Shown piece by piece: positions 25,787-34,451 of a DNA stretch of 64,000 bases. The translations under genes were made by a program, and so were the position numbers. The notes under the pieces are model-generated. The model was not told the DNA's origin. It saw nothing but the letters and a program-made list of their open reading frames with translations, and made no database searches. How positions within the stretch are numbered: position 1 is the stretch's first letter; every line of letters starts with the position of its first letter. The stretch lies in assembly GCA_022826725.1 (NCBI GenBank), contig JAJDUF010000020.1, positions 62,001-126,000 of the forward strand, read 5' to 3'. The DNA comes from Chloroflexota bacterium. Its GTDB lineage: Bacteria > Chloroflexota > UBA11872 > UBA12225 > JAJDUF01.

Positions 25787-25873
25787 ACTCAGCCTCTCTT
25801 CACCTCGGAGCTTCAATCCTCACACGGCACCTAGATCGGATGCAACGGCTGCATTTGAACGGCAATGGGTGAT

Positions 25874-26100
25874 TCAGCGACCATGGTGAAAGCTCTGCAT
25901 CAATTCTAGCCGCTCACACACACGCCGCGACGAGTAGGTAGTTCCAGTGATACCGAGAGGCCGGGGTGGCCGCCGTGACTTTGCCAAGTCAAGGCTCTTG
26001 TTCAGTCTGGCCGCCTCAAGAGCAACGGTGGCTAGTTGGGTGAAACCCCACACCTCGAGGATCTTTTCTGGGCCCTCTCCTGATAAGGACTCGTGATTCA
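25874..26100 (-). pseudogene. Probable displaced 3' part of the 26016-26540 gene
   Basis: This frame gives a helical, protein-like tail (GPEKILEVWGFTQLATVALE, then LNKSLDLAKSRRPPRPLG) but has no credible start of its own. It follows naturally from the upstream frame if one base is lost or gained near 26081-26100. Confidence 0.4.
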
Positions 26101-26540
26101 CACAATGCCTTCGCGTCTTCAAGGTCACCATAGAACGGCTGCCTATTGAGCAACCCAACTGATCTCTCGGCAACGTCCACTTCTATGGCCGCAGCACTGT
26201 CGTCAATCTGGAGTGCATGGAGGGCAATTGCTTCATCGAGCCTGGTGGTATGCAACTGGGCATCAACCGGGTACCGACCAACTACTGCCTCGGTTCCTGT
26301 TGCATGCCCGGTATGATGCCTGCACACACGTATTGCAGTCTGTTGATTCTTGCAGAGCAGGGTGCTATCAGCAGCCAAAGCTATTCCTGCCGATGACACC
26401 GTCAATGGGATGAACTCGGTAGAACCCACTTCAATGATCACGTAATCAGGCCCCGGCACGAGATTGCCTTTCTCGCCATCCAAGAAGTAGACATCCTGCG
26501 TGCGTGGGTCCTCGACTTGGTACCAGTTGAGCACGGTCAT
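26016..26540 (-). CDS. Hypothetical protein, probably frameshifted near its 3' end
   Basis: A 174-residue frame with a very strong start (AAGGAGG, spacer ACTAGG-like, ATG 26540), beginning MTVLNWYQVEDPRTQDVYFLDG. It has a beta-rich N-terminal half and a helical half (LDEAIALHALQIDDSAAAIEVD). No family is recognised. The last 30 residues (RRGPRKDPRGVGFHPTSHR) look unnatural. The overlapping frame continues plausibly as GEGPEKILEVWGFTQLATVA then ARLNKSLDLAKS down to 25874. A one-base change around 26081-26100 would join them. Base composition is below the window average, hinting at acquisition. Confidence 0.6.
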   Translation of the reverse strand: MTVLNWYQVEDPRTQDVYFLDGEKGNLVPGPDYVIIEVGSTEFIPLTVSSAGIALAADSTLLCKNQQTAIRVCRHHTGHATGTEAVVGRYPVDAQLHTTRLDEAIALHALQIDDSAAAIEVDVAERSVGLLNRQPFYGDLEDAKALCESRVLIRRGPRKDPRGVGFHPTSHRCS

Positions 26541-26731
26541 CCTAGTCCTCCTTGTGACTGGCATCACAGAGAATAGTTCGCGCATAGTGCCCTAGGGACA
26601 CGCATCAGATCGCAACTGCCGTCATGCACAGGAGGCATGGATGGCATGTGCGACGTAGACACCCAGCGGCCACGGTTGCGTGCATAGGTGCGATTGGGAT
26701 AAGAAATACCAAGACTGCCATCTCTCAGCAA

Positions 26732-26808
26732 TGGTCGGGGAGGCCGGATTTGAACCGGCGGCCTCTTGACCCCCAGTCAAGTGCGCTACCAGGCTGCGCC
26801 ACTCCCCG
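26732..26808 (-). tRNA. tRNA-Pro (anticodon GGG)
   Basis: A 77-nt cloverleaf on the minus strand. The acceptor CGGGGAG pairs with CTCCCCG, followed by A and an encoded CCA. The D-arm GCGCAGCCTGGTAGCGC contains the universal GG. The anticodon stem is CTTGA/TCAAG with loop CTGGGGG (GGG at positions 34-36). The T-arm contains GGTTCAAATCC. The arms agree with standard tRNA-Pro. Confidence 0.97.
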
Positions 26809-27068
26809 TCGGTGCCGGGCATCGCCGGGGACCGGCACCGTGTCCCCATTCTAGCACGACTTGGCCCTCCCAGCTAGTGCGCCGGCAAGACGACCGCCCG
26901 TGATCCTACAAATGGACCCCAAGACCGTTGTCATCTCCCACCCCGGTCCGATATGCAGCCTCCGACGGGAGTGGTAGATGCAAGACTATCCTGGAGCGCC
27001 GGGCACCGCTGTGCCGGCCGCGTGCGGTGGCGCGGCCGTGCTGCCGTTGCCGCCGGCACCGGACCATC

Positions 27069-27152
27069 ACCGGTCCCGTGCCACGCCCTTGCTCACGGCG
27101 CCGGCCTACAACCGGTCCGGTGCCACGTCCTTGCCCCAGGCGTCGGGTCATG
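27069..27152 (+). repeat. Two degenerate 42-nt direct repeat units
   Basis: Both units begin ACCGGTCC[C/G]GTGCCACG and then read CCTTGC, with drift afterwards. They are embedded in a CCGGTGCC-rich background. Confidence 0.4.
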
Positions 27153-27351
27153 TCCGACCCTACGCCGCGCCCATGGCGTCGCCAGGCCACGCTGACGCTG
27201 GCGGTGGCCCGGCAAGCGCCGGCCGTAGTGTGCCACTGACCACCGCCCCCGTGCCGGCTCCTGCGAGCCGGCTACTCCGGATAGTCTTGCTCCGCGTCAC
27301 TGCCACTCCCCACGCCCGCATCTACCGACATTTCCGCTTCATCGCCTCGTC

Positions 27352-27371
27352 ATTCCCGCGAAAGCGGGAAT
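27352..27371. repeat. Dispersed hairpin repeat, family C
   Basis: A perfect stem ATTCCCGC/GCGGGAAT with a GAAA loop, preceded by CGTC and followed by CCAG. The family recurs at 39921, 58033 and 60414. Confidence 0.7.
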
Positions 27372-27552
27372 CCAGACATGCCGCCCACTCCACCACTCAC
27401 CAAGTGCATCCTGCTATCCAGGTACCGACCCGCCCGCCGCCGGCCACCGCGGGCGCGGGCGTCCCACGCGCACCACACTCGCGCGCCCCGCCCCTGGCCG
27501 CCCGCCGAAAACCTACCCTTGTCAGGGAAACAGCCTACCGCTCACGCTCGCG

Positions 27553-28743
27553 CTATGTCTCGGCCGGTCGTTCGGCCGGCGCGGGGCGGTGCCAGGCAAT
27601 GGGCAGCACGATCAGCAGCGATACTCCGGCCGCCGCCCAATAGACCGGCCCGGCCCCGGCAGCGGCATACAACGGCGTATAGAGCACCGGCGCACAGGCC
27701 GCCCCGGCAAATCGAAACGTGTTGTACACCGAGCTGGCGCCGCCGCGTTGCGCCGGCAAGGCCTCGACCGCCATCGTGTGCAGGCCGGACCACATGAACG
27801 CTGCCGCGCCACCCGCGGCCAGATACCCGGCCGCGAACGTCCACGGCCCCGGTGCAACCACAAGGGCCGCGGTGCAGAGCGCGGTAGCCACCGTGCCAGC
27901 GACGACGACCGTGCGCCGCCCCCAACGGTCGGCCGCCCGTCCACCCCACGGCGCTGCCAGCATCCCCGCCAGCCCGAAGCCGGCGAGGATGGCGCCGTTC
28001 TGGACCGCACCCAACTGCATGGCGGCCTCCAGGTGGAGGGCCACGATGAACGGGATTCCGTTGATCCCCACGTAACCGAGCCAGCCAGCCACACAGAGCA
28101 GCACCAGGCGGCGGTTCGCCAGACCGCGCACAAGCACTGCCAGGCCGGTGCTGCTCGGCCGCTTGGCTCGCGGTGCCGACACCCGTAGGCGGAGATACCA
28201 CCAGGCGTAGTACGCCGCCAACGCCGTACAGACGGCCGTGAGCAGCACGTACACCAGCCGCCAGTTCGTCTCGGCAAAGGCGCCACCGAGCAGCGGCGCC
28301 AGCAGGAGACCGGCGGTGTTGACCGTCGTGAACAGCCCCAGCGCCCGTCCCAGACGCTGCGCCGGCACCACGTCGCCCAGCGTCGCCATGATGATCGGCG
28401 TCACAAAGGCATTGGCGGCGCCCTGAACCACGCGGGCGGCCAGAAACAGCTCGATGTTTGGCGCGGCGCCCGCCAGCGCCGCGCCGACGGCAAACGCCGC
28501 GCAGCCGCCCGTTACCGTGCCGCCGCGGGAGAAGCGGTCGGCAATGGTGCCGGAGACGAGCTGCAAGAGCACGAACGGCACCATGTAGGCCGAGACAACC
28601 GCCGTCACCTGTCCGAGGGTCGCCGTGAAGTCGTCCCGCAGCACCGGCAGCATCACATTGGTCACGCCGCCCATCAGCGGGCCGATGAACACTCCGAGGT
28701 ACAAGCCCGTCAGCGCGACGGGCGCTGCCGGGCGGTCACGCAT
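27553..28743 (-). CDS. Major facilitator superfamily transporter
   Basis: A 396-residue MFS permease with about 12 hydrophobic segments. The loop 2-3 signature appears as SGTIADRFSRGG (about residues 63-74). ARVVQGAANAF, the helix-4 arginine region, follows at about 103-113, and the second-half counterpart is WGGRAADRWGRR. The overall pattern matches drug/proton antiporters or sugar effluxers; substrate is not deducible. The MBL-fold hydrolase upstream ends 23 nt before this gene, so the two probably share a transcript. Confidence 0.92.
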   Translation of the reverse strand: MRDRPAAPVALTGLYLGVFIGPLMGGVTNVMLPVLRDDFTATLGQVTAVVSAYMVPFVLLQLVSGTIADRFSRGGTVTGGCAAFAVGAALAGAAPNIELFLAARVVQGAANAFVTPIIMATLGDVVPAQRLGRALGLFTTVNTAGLLLAPLLGGAFAETNWRLVYVLLTAVCTALAAYYAWWYLRLRVSAPRAKRPSSTGLAVLVRGLANRRLVLLCVAGWLGYVGINGIPFIVALHLEAAMQLGAVQNGAILAGFGLAGMLAAPWGGRAADRWGRRTVVVAGTVATALCTAALVVAPGPWTFAAGYLAAGGAAAFMWSGLHTMAVEALPAQRGGASSVYNTFRFAGAACAPVLYTPLYAAAGAGPVYWAAAGVSLLIVLPIAWHRPAPAERPAET

Positions 28744-28766
28744 GGGCCGGGTGGCCCCGTTCGGCG

Positions 28767-29612
28767 CTACGACACATAGATGAACCGCTCGTTGCGGGCC
28801 AGGATGTGGAAGCGCTGCTCCGGGTAGTAGTCGGTCAAATAGTCCACGAAGTGCGCGACCCGCACGGTGTTCGCGGCGAACATGCCGTAGTGAATGGGGA
28901 TAATCAGGTCCGCGCCTATCGCCACGCCGAGGTCGGCTGCCTCCCGGTATGAGAAGTTGCCGATAATGTCCTGCTGCTCCCGGAACCAGTCCCGGCCGTT
29001 GATCGGGAGGAGCGCAATGTCCACCGCCAGCCGTTGGAGCCGTTCCACCATGCCCTCGTACAGCACCGTGTCGCCAGGATGATAGATACGCACCCCGTTC
29101 ATCTCGATGACGTAGCCCAGATAACGGCTGGGGTCGAGGTCGTAGTGTGCCGCCGGAATCGGCGTGACCCGCACCCGGTCCGACGGCAGCGGCCGGTCGC
29201 TTTCCGCGACGATGGTGCGCTCGGCCGCGATACCTAGCTCTGCCAGCGCCGCCCGCCCAGTAGCCGGCGCGGCAAACTGCGCCGCCGGCGAGGCCGCTGC
29301 CAAGGCGGGGATCGTGCCGGGGTCCAGGTGATCGGCATGGTCATGGGTGATGAGTACAAGGTCGGCGTTGGTCACGTCCGCAGGTCGCAGCGGCGGCTGC
29401 CACAGGCGGGGCATCGGCCGCCCCTCCCGCTCCATCAGCGCCTCCAGGTGCCCCGACAGAAACGGATCAACGTACACCATTCGGTCGCCCTTGAGCGCGA
29501 TACTGGCCTGGCCCAGGTTCCACAGCGCCACCATCCCCGGGACTAGCCCGGTCGCAGCCATCTCGGCAATCAAGTCGGCGCCCTGCGGGCGCTGTCGTTG
29601 CGGTTGGCTCAT
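28767..29612 (-). CDS. UlaG-like metallo-beta-lactamase-fold hydrolase
   Basis: A 281-residue MBL-fold hydrolase related to UlaG (L-ascorbate-6-phosphate lactonase). It has IALKGDRMVYVDPFLSG early on, the metal motif THDHADHLD (about residues 90-98), IPAAHYD, YHPGDTVLYEGM (metal Asp) and a C-terminal IIPIHYGMFA histidine. It would hydrolyse a lactone or phospho-sugar derivative in the cytosol. It is located just upstream of the MFS gene on the same strand, so a transport-linked catabolic role is plausible. Confidence 0.88.
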   Translation of the reverse strand: MSQPQRQRPQGADLIAEMAATGLVPGMVALWNLGQASIALKGDRMVYVDPFLSGHLEALMEREGRPMPRLWQPPLRPADVTNADLVLITHDHADHLDPGTIPALAAASPAAQFAAPATGRAALAELGIAAERTIVAESDRPLPSDRVRVTPIPAAHYDLDPSRYLGYVIEMNGVRIYHPGDTVLYEGMVERLQRLAVDIALLPINGRDWFREQQDIIGNFSYREAADLGVAIGADLIIPIHYGMFAANTVRVAHFVDYLTDYYPEQRFHILARNERFIYVS

Positions 29613-29679
29613 CGTAACTCCCCACTCGTAATACGTGAGCGCCGTGCTCTGGACAGGCGGAGGTCCAACACGCCGCGCT

Positions 29680-29714
29680 CGTCCTCCCGCTGGGCGGGGG
29701 GACTATAGGGGGGC
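29680..29714 (+). repeat. Dispersed hairpin repeat, family A
   Basis: CGTCCTCCCGC then GCGGGGGGACTATAGGGGGG. It is intergenic, between UlaG-like and phosphodiesterase-like genes. Confidence 0.75.
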
Positions 29715-29736
29715 TGACACCCCTCGTGGCCGCTGC

Positions 29737-31644
29737 CTACCCGCCGTCGTCCCGGAACCGCTCCGCCGGCGAGAGCGACGGGGGCACCGCCGTGCCATTG
29801 TGCCCCACACCCGCGGGTGCCGGGGTTGTGGCTATGGGCGCAACCGGCTCCTGCCGCCGAGACGGATCAACAATCCCGGCCAGGACCCGATGGATATGCA
29901 CCGCTTCACCGACCGTCTCAGGATCGAACGTGAGATGGCTGGGCAGCAGCAGGAACGGATAGGACTGATCGCCACCGACCGCCGCGTGACACCCGGCCTG
30001 CTGCTCGAACGCATAAGTATGCACCTCCGAGTCCCGGCCCCGGCGCTCGGCCGGGCGCCAGATGTCCGCTAGGCAGATGATATCCCCGCAGGCCTCCATG
30101 CGGGCAAAGCTGACGAGCTGGCGCAGCACGACGGCTGGCTCTTCGTAGCGCAGCAGGGGGTTGGTGCCCTCCTGGGAGAGGATCAGGTCGTCGAGCGGCT
30201 GCTGCCAGACGCTACGCAGCCCCTCATCGTCGTTCGACGGCAGTCGGAGCCGCAACGACCCTTCGCGCCCCACAACCGCCAGCGCCGCTTCCTCACGTAT
30301 GATGACGAGCGCAATCCCCTCCTGCGCCGCCAGCGCAGCCAGGAAACCGGGTGCCAGCTGCTCGATCTCGGCGCGATACAGCCGCCGCTCGAACCCGCGC
30401 ACCCAAATCTGCGCCAGCGAGCCGCAAGGAACCACCAGCACGTGCGGTCGGGACTGCAACTCGCCGGGGTCCACAAAGAAGCGCTCGCCGAGCTTGATCG
30501 CCCCGGCACTACCCAACTCGAGGATCATCGCGCCAATCCGGCCCCAGGTGTTCAGCCAGCCGGCACCCTGCCGGGGCAGTCGGCGGCGCGCAATCCAGCG
30601 GGCTTTCTGCGGGGAGGGGTAGCGCGACTTGGTGTTCCACCACCGGTTTACCCAGTCCTCCAGGCTTTCGCCAAAGGCCTGCGCGAACGGCCGCGCCGGG
30701 GTCATGCCATGGTCACTCAACACAACGATGTCGTACTCCCGCTCACACCGCTGCCGGGCCTCGAAGATTTTGCCGATGGCACTGTCAATCCCACGCAGAG
30801 AGCGCAGCGCCGTGCGTGCCGTGGGGCCGCTCCGATGACCGAGTATGTCGTAGCCGATGAAGCAGCTATAGATCACCGGCACGCCGCGCAGCATGTCCAG
30901 CCGCGTGCCGGTGGCGACGATCTCGCGCGGGAGGATGTTCAGCAACAGGCGGATGAAAGGAAACGCATCAATACCGAAGCGGCGATGGCGCTTCAGCAAA
31001 CTCCACACCGTATCCTCGATCTCCTGCACAATCTCCCAAGCGGCATCGAAGAGAAACCGGAGCACCTTGCCGGGGTTGAGCAGTAAGATAGTGAGCGTCC
31101 TCAGCAGTGCCTGACCGGGGCGATACCAGTGTGCGCTGGTGCCAGCGATGGTCAGCACGTTCCACCGCGCGCCCCCGGAGATGATGCTCGCGTAGCTGCT
31201 GCCACCCGTCAGTAGCCCGCGATGCGTCGCCGCCAGCCGCCGCTCCTCGCGGCGCATATCCACCGGATTGGCCCCGACAATCCGCTTCTGGGTCGCCCGG
31301 TCAAACCAATAGAAGCCGACGATGCCGTCGGTCGTCCCGTAGAGCAGCCCGCTCTGCGCGGCCGGCGTGTCGGCCACCAGCCCGCAGCGCCAGCGATAAC
31401 GCCGATAGAGGTCGCGGTCAAGCAAATCACGCAGGAATGGCATATAGCCTAGGCGCAGGGCGGAGCGGAGGTGGTCGTGTCCCAGACCGTCAATCTCAAT
31501 GAACACCGTCCCCCGTTTGCCGGCCGCCCCCGGCTCCGGGTGCATCCCCAGCAGACGTGCCAGCAGCAGGTACCGACCCTGCAAGAACCAGGCCGACCAA
31601 CGCCGGACCCGGTGCCAGGCGCTCGCGATACGACTCGAAATCAT
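29737..31644 (-). CDS. Alkaline phosphatase-superfamily phosphodiesterase-like protein
   Basis: A 635-residue protein with a type I phosphodiesterase/nucleotide pyrophosphatase-like core. GTVFIEIDGLGHDHL supplies metal aspartate, TPAAQSGLLYGTTDG the nucleophile region, VIYSCFIGYDILGHRSGP a metal-binding Asp/His, and DIVVLSDHGMTPA the final Asp-His pair. The C-terminal 250 residues are less conserved and end in a proline-rich tail. ATG 31644 avoids overlap with the nucleotidyltransferase gene, whose stop is 31 nt upstream. Shared transcription with that sugar-nucleotide enzyme suggests a role in cell-surface glycan or lipid head-group modification. Confidence 0.75.
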   Translation of the reverse strand: MISSRIASAWHRVRRWSAWFLQGRYLLLARLLGMHPEPGAAGKRGTVFIEIDGLGHDHLRSALRLGYMPFLRDLLDRDLYRRYRWRCGLVADTPAAQSGLLYGTTDGIVGFYWFDRATQKRIVGANPVDMRREERRLAATHRGLLTGGSSYASIISGGARWNVLTIAGTSAHWYRPGQALLRTLTILLLNPGKVLRFLFDAAWEIVQEIEDTVWSLLKRHRRFGIDAFPFIRLLLNILPREIVATGTRLDMLRGVPVIYSCFIGYDILGHRSGPTARTALRSLRGIDSAIGKIFEARQRCEREYDIVVLSDHGMTPARPFAQAFGESLEDWVNRWWNTKSRYPSPQKARWIARRRLPRQGAGWLNTWGRIGAMILELGSAGAIKLGERFFVDPGELQSRPHVLVVPCGSLAQIWVRGFERRLYRAEIEQLAPGFLAALAAQEGIALVIIREEAALAVVGREGSLRLRLPSNDDEGLRSVWQQPLDDLILSQEGTNPLLRYEEPAVVLRQLVSFARMEACGDIICLADIWRPAERRGRDSEVHTYAFEQQAGCHAAVGGDQSYPFLLLPSHLTFDPETVGEAVHIHRVLAGIVDPSRRQEPVAPIATTPAPAGVGHNGTAVPPSLSPAERFRDDGG

Positions 31645-31675
31645 AGGCTCGAAGTAAAACGCTCCGTATCCACCA

Positions 31676-34189
31676 CTACGCCAACTCGCGCACCAGCTCC
31701 GCATACTCGTCGGCCAGCGCACTCGCCTGCTGTGACGACGGCGCCTCGGTATAGATTCGGAATAGCGGTCGGTCCGGGTCCGGGAGCACTAGGCTCCACT
31801 GATCGTCCAGGTCAAACCGCACCCCGTCTATCTGCGCGACATCCCGATTGCGGTTGTGCTCGCGTGCGCGCTGATGCAGGGCACGCATCACCTTCCCTTT
31901 CGATTCCCACGGACCCTCGACCTCAGCATGACCCATGTGAAATGGCGGCAGCGCAGCGATCACCTCCGAGAGTCTGACACCCTCCTGCGTGAGGCATTGC
32001 AATAACCGCACGCTGGCCATCATTGCATCGAAGCCAGGATGGAACTCCGGAAAGATGTAGCCACCTTGACCATCGCCCAGAAAGTCCGGCGGCTCGGTCG
32101 CCGCTCCGCTGGCCATAAGCGCATCCGGTGTAGCACGGGTGCGACGCACGTGACCGCCGAGCTTGTCGGCGAGGTGCTCGAAGACGAGCGGCGCCGTGAC
32201 GGGCACGCCGACCGTGGCGCCGGGCACGGTACGCCACACCAGCACCGCAAAGGCGGCCAGCGCGGTCATGCCGGCGAGCTCATGCCCCTGCTCGTCCACG
32301 AGGGTAACGGACTTGCCATCGTGGTCAAACAGCCCCCCAAAGGTAGCGCCGACGGTGGCGGTGATCTGGGCCAGTTGCCGGCGGTCGCTCTCAACGTCAG
32401 GCAGGCTACGCACGCTGAACGGCTGGCCCGTGGCGGCGTTGATCGGGATGGAGGCCACGCCCAGCGTAGCCAGCAACGGCTGCAAGACGGCCGAGGCCGT
32501 GCCCAGACTGTAGTCCAGGACCAAACGCCCCCCGCTGCGGCTGAGTACCTCCTCCTCGACGTGACGGCGGAACGCCTGGCGATAGCGCAGCGTTACCGGC
32601 TCGCCAATCACGGTGATGCTGCCGATCTCTTCCGGCGAAACCCGCCGGAAGTCCTCCCGGAAGAAGACCGTCTCGACCTTGCGCTCGGCACTCTTCGGGC
32701 TGTTCAGCCCATCGCTACCGAGAATCTTGATGTCCACCATCCGGTGGTCATGGGGTGAGGTCCGCACGTGAATGCCACCGGCGACCGCGGACTGCTGCGT
32801 CTCGTAGCGGGCCACCGGAATGGGCTGGCTTCCAATATCGAGCACGTCCACCGCCGCCGACGGCAACCCGGAGATCAGCGCCCGCTTCAACATGCGGGCC
32901 GGGCGGGAGAGATCGCGGTTGACGGTGACGCGAGCGCCGATGGGGAGCGTCGAGCCGTAGGCAGCGCCGAGCCGCGCCGCGAACTCCGGCACCAACTCGA
33001 CGTTGGACAGCCCGGTGACACCGGAGCTTCCGAAGATGGTGCGGCGCCCCTGCTGACCCCAGATGATGCTCTGGCTCACGGTGGCGCCATCGTCCACCAC
33101 CTTGTCCGGCCACAGCTTGACCTTCGGCCGGATTATCGCGCCCTCGCCCAGCGTACATCCGTCTCCGACGACGGCGCCCTCGAACACCGCCGCGCCGTTC
33201 TTGAGCAAACACTGGCGGCCAATCAGCGCCCCGTGGAGATTCGTGCCAGCGCCCAGATAGCAGTTGGCCCAGATCACCGAGCGATCAATGTGTGCCCGCG
33301 GCTCGACAATCGTATAGTCACCGATCACGGTCGGACCGTGGACCACCGTGTCCTCGCGGATTTCGACGTTCTTACCAAGGTACACCGGCCCATAGAGCTG
33401 GGCGCTCGGATCAATGCTCGGCCGGCTGTCCGGGGTGATCCAAAGATTGCTCTCCCGCACGACGCCGTGTACGTCGAGACCAGTCTGTCCGTGGAGCATA
33501 TCGGCGTTGCTCCGCATGTACTCACCGAGGTCGCCGATGTCTCGCCAGTACCCCTCGGCCACGTAGCCAACCATCGGATCGCCGTTCTGCAGCAGTTGCG
33601 GAAAAACGTCCTGGCTCCAGTCCACCATCTTGTCCTTGGGCACGTAGCGGAAGATGTCCGGATCGAGGACGTACATCCCCGTGTTGACCGTATCGCTGAA
33701 CACCTCGCCCCAACTCGGCTTCTCCAGGAACTGCGTCACCCGATTGTCTTCACCGAGAATCACCACCCCATACTCCAACGGATTGGGCACCCGATGGAGG
33801 ACCAGCGTAGCCATCGCCTGCTGTTGCCGATGGAACGCTATCGCCGCTTGGAGGTCGAAATCGGTCAACGCATCGCCGCTGATGACCAGGAAAGGCTCCG
33901 TCAGCAAGTCGGCGGCATGTCGCACACTGCCGGCGGTGCCGAGGGGGGAGTCCTCGATAGAGTAGGTAATTGAGACTCCAAAGTCCTGGCCTTCGCCGAA
34001 ATAGTCCTGAATCAAGTTACCGAGGTATTGCACCGTGACCACGATCTCGGTAATGCCGTGCCGCCGCAGCAGCCCGAAAATATGCTGGAGCACCGGCACG
34101 TTGAGGATCGGCACCAACGGTTTCGGCCGGCCGATGGTCAGGGGACGGAGCCGCGATCCCTCGCCGCCGGCCATCACGACTGCCTTCAT
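31676..34189 (-). CDS. Mannose-1-phosphate guanylyltransferase/phosphomannomutase-like fusion
   Basis: An 837-residue fusion protein. Residues 1 to about 235 are a nucleotidyltransferase ([44 protein letters not shown]). About 250-370 is a left-handed beta-helix of hexapeptide repeats. The remainder is a phosphohexomutase domain. In that domain the usual TASHNP phosphoserine loop reads [14 protein letters not shown] and the DGDGDR metal loop reads FDHDGKSV, so mutase activity is doubtful. The first domain would make GDP-mannose or another NDP-sugar. GGGGGAGAG before ATG 34189 fixes the start. Confidence 0.88.
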   Translation of the reverse strand: MKAVVMAGGEGSRLRPLTIGRPKPLVPILNVPVLQHIFGLLRRHGITEIVVTVQYLGNLIQDYFGEGQDFGVSITYSIEDSPLGTAGSVRHAADLLTEPFLVISGDALTDFDLQAAIAFHRQQQAMATLVLHRVPNPLEYGVVILGEDNRVTQFLEKPSWGEVFSDTVNTGMYVLDPDIFRYVPKDKMVDWSQDVFPQLLQNGDPMVGYVAEGYWRDIGDLGEYMRSNADMLHGQTGLDVHGVVRESNLWITPDSRPSIDPSAQLYGPVYLGKNVEIREDTVVHGPTVIGDYTIVEPRAHIDRSVIWANCYLGAGTNLHGALIGRQCLLKNGAAVFEGAVVGDGCTLGEGAIIRPKVKLWPDKVVDDGATVSQSIIWGQQGRRTIFGSSGVTGLSNVELVPEFAARLGAAYGSTLPIGARVTVNRDLSRPARMLKRALISGLPSAAVDVLDIGSQPIPVARYETQQSAVAGGIHVRTSPHDHRMVDIKILGSDGLNSPKSAERKVETVFFREDFRRVSPEEIGSITVIGEPVTLRYRQAFRRHVEEEVLSRSGGRLVLDYSLGTASAVLQPLLATLGVASIPINAATGQPFSVRSLPDVESDRRQLAQITATVGATFGGLFDHDGKSVTLVDEQGHELAGMTALAAFAVLVWRTVPGATVGVPVTAPLVFEHLADKLGGHVRRTRATPDALMASGAATEPPDFLGDGQGGYIFPEFHPGFDAMMASVRLLQCLTQEGVRLSEVIAALPPFHMGHAEVEGPWESKGKVMRALHQRAREHNRNRDVAQIDGVRFDLDDQWSLVLPDPDRPLFRIYTEAPSSQQASALADEYAELVRELA

Positions 34190-34451
34190 GGCTCTCCCCC
34201 CGGGTTCCACCCACCCTGCGCCAATACGACGTGGCACCTCAACCTAACATGGTACTCTGAAGTCCCCGGTTGGGCAACGCGCTTGGCCATCGGCATTCGC
34301 GGCGTTACACGACTCTCACACCAGTGACGCGCCGCCCCCGCAGCGACGCGCCGGGCTACGGTATGCTGTAGCGAGCGGCGGCGTGGGGGGCTTCACCACC
34401 GACTACCGCCGAGCGCGAAGGACACCCACTCCTACCTACAAGGAGGCACGC

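Larger units (their letters stand above)
26809..27552. other. Gene-poor GC-rich interval
   Basis: About 740 nt without a credible gene. Long open frames on the plus strand are proline/alanine/arginine-rich chance frames. It contains an approximate 42-nt direct repeat (units starting ACCGGTCC at 27069 and 27111) and a perfect ATTCCCGC-GAAA-GCGGGAAT hairpin at 27352-27371. Confidence 0.55.

Noticed and set aside
26978-27643. 221-residue plus-strand frame after the tRNA
   Set aside because: Pro/Ala/Arg-rich low-complexity translation, no ribosome site, and it crosses repeats and the end of the MFS gene.
32768-33973. 401-residue open frame on the plus strand
   Set aside because: Antisense to the well-supported sugar nucleotidyltransferase fusion.
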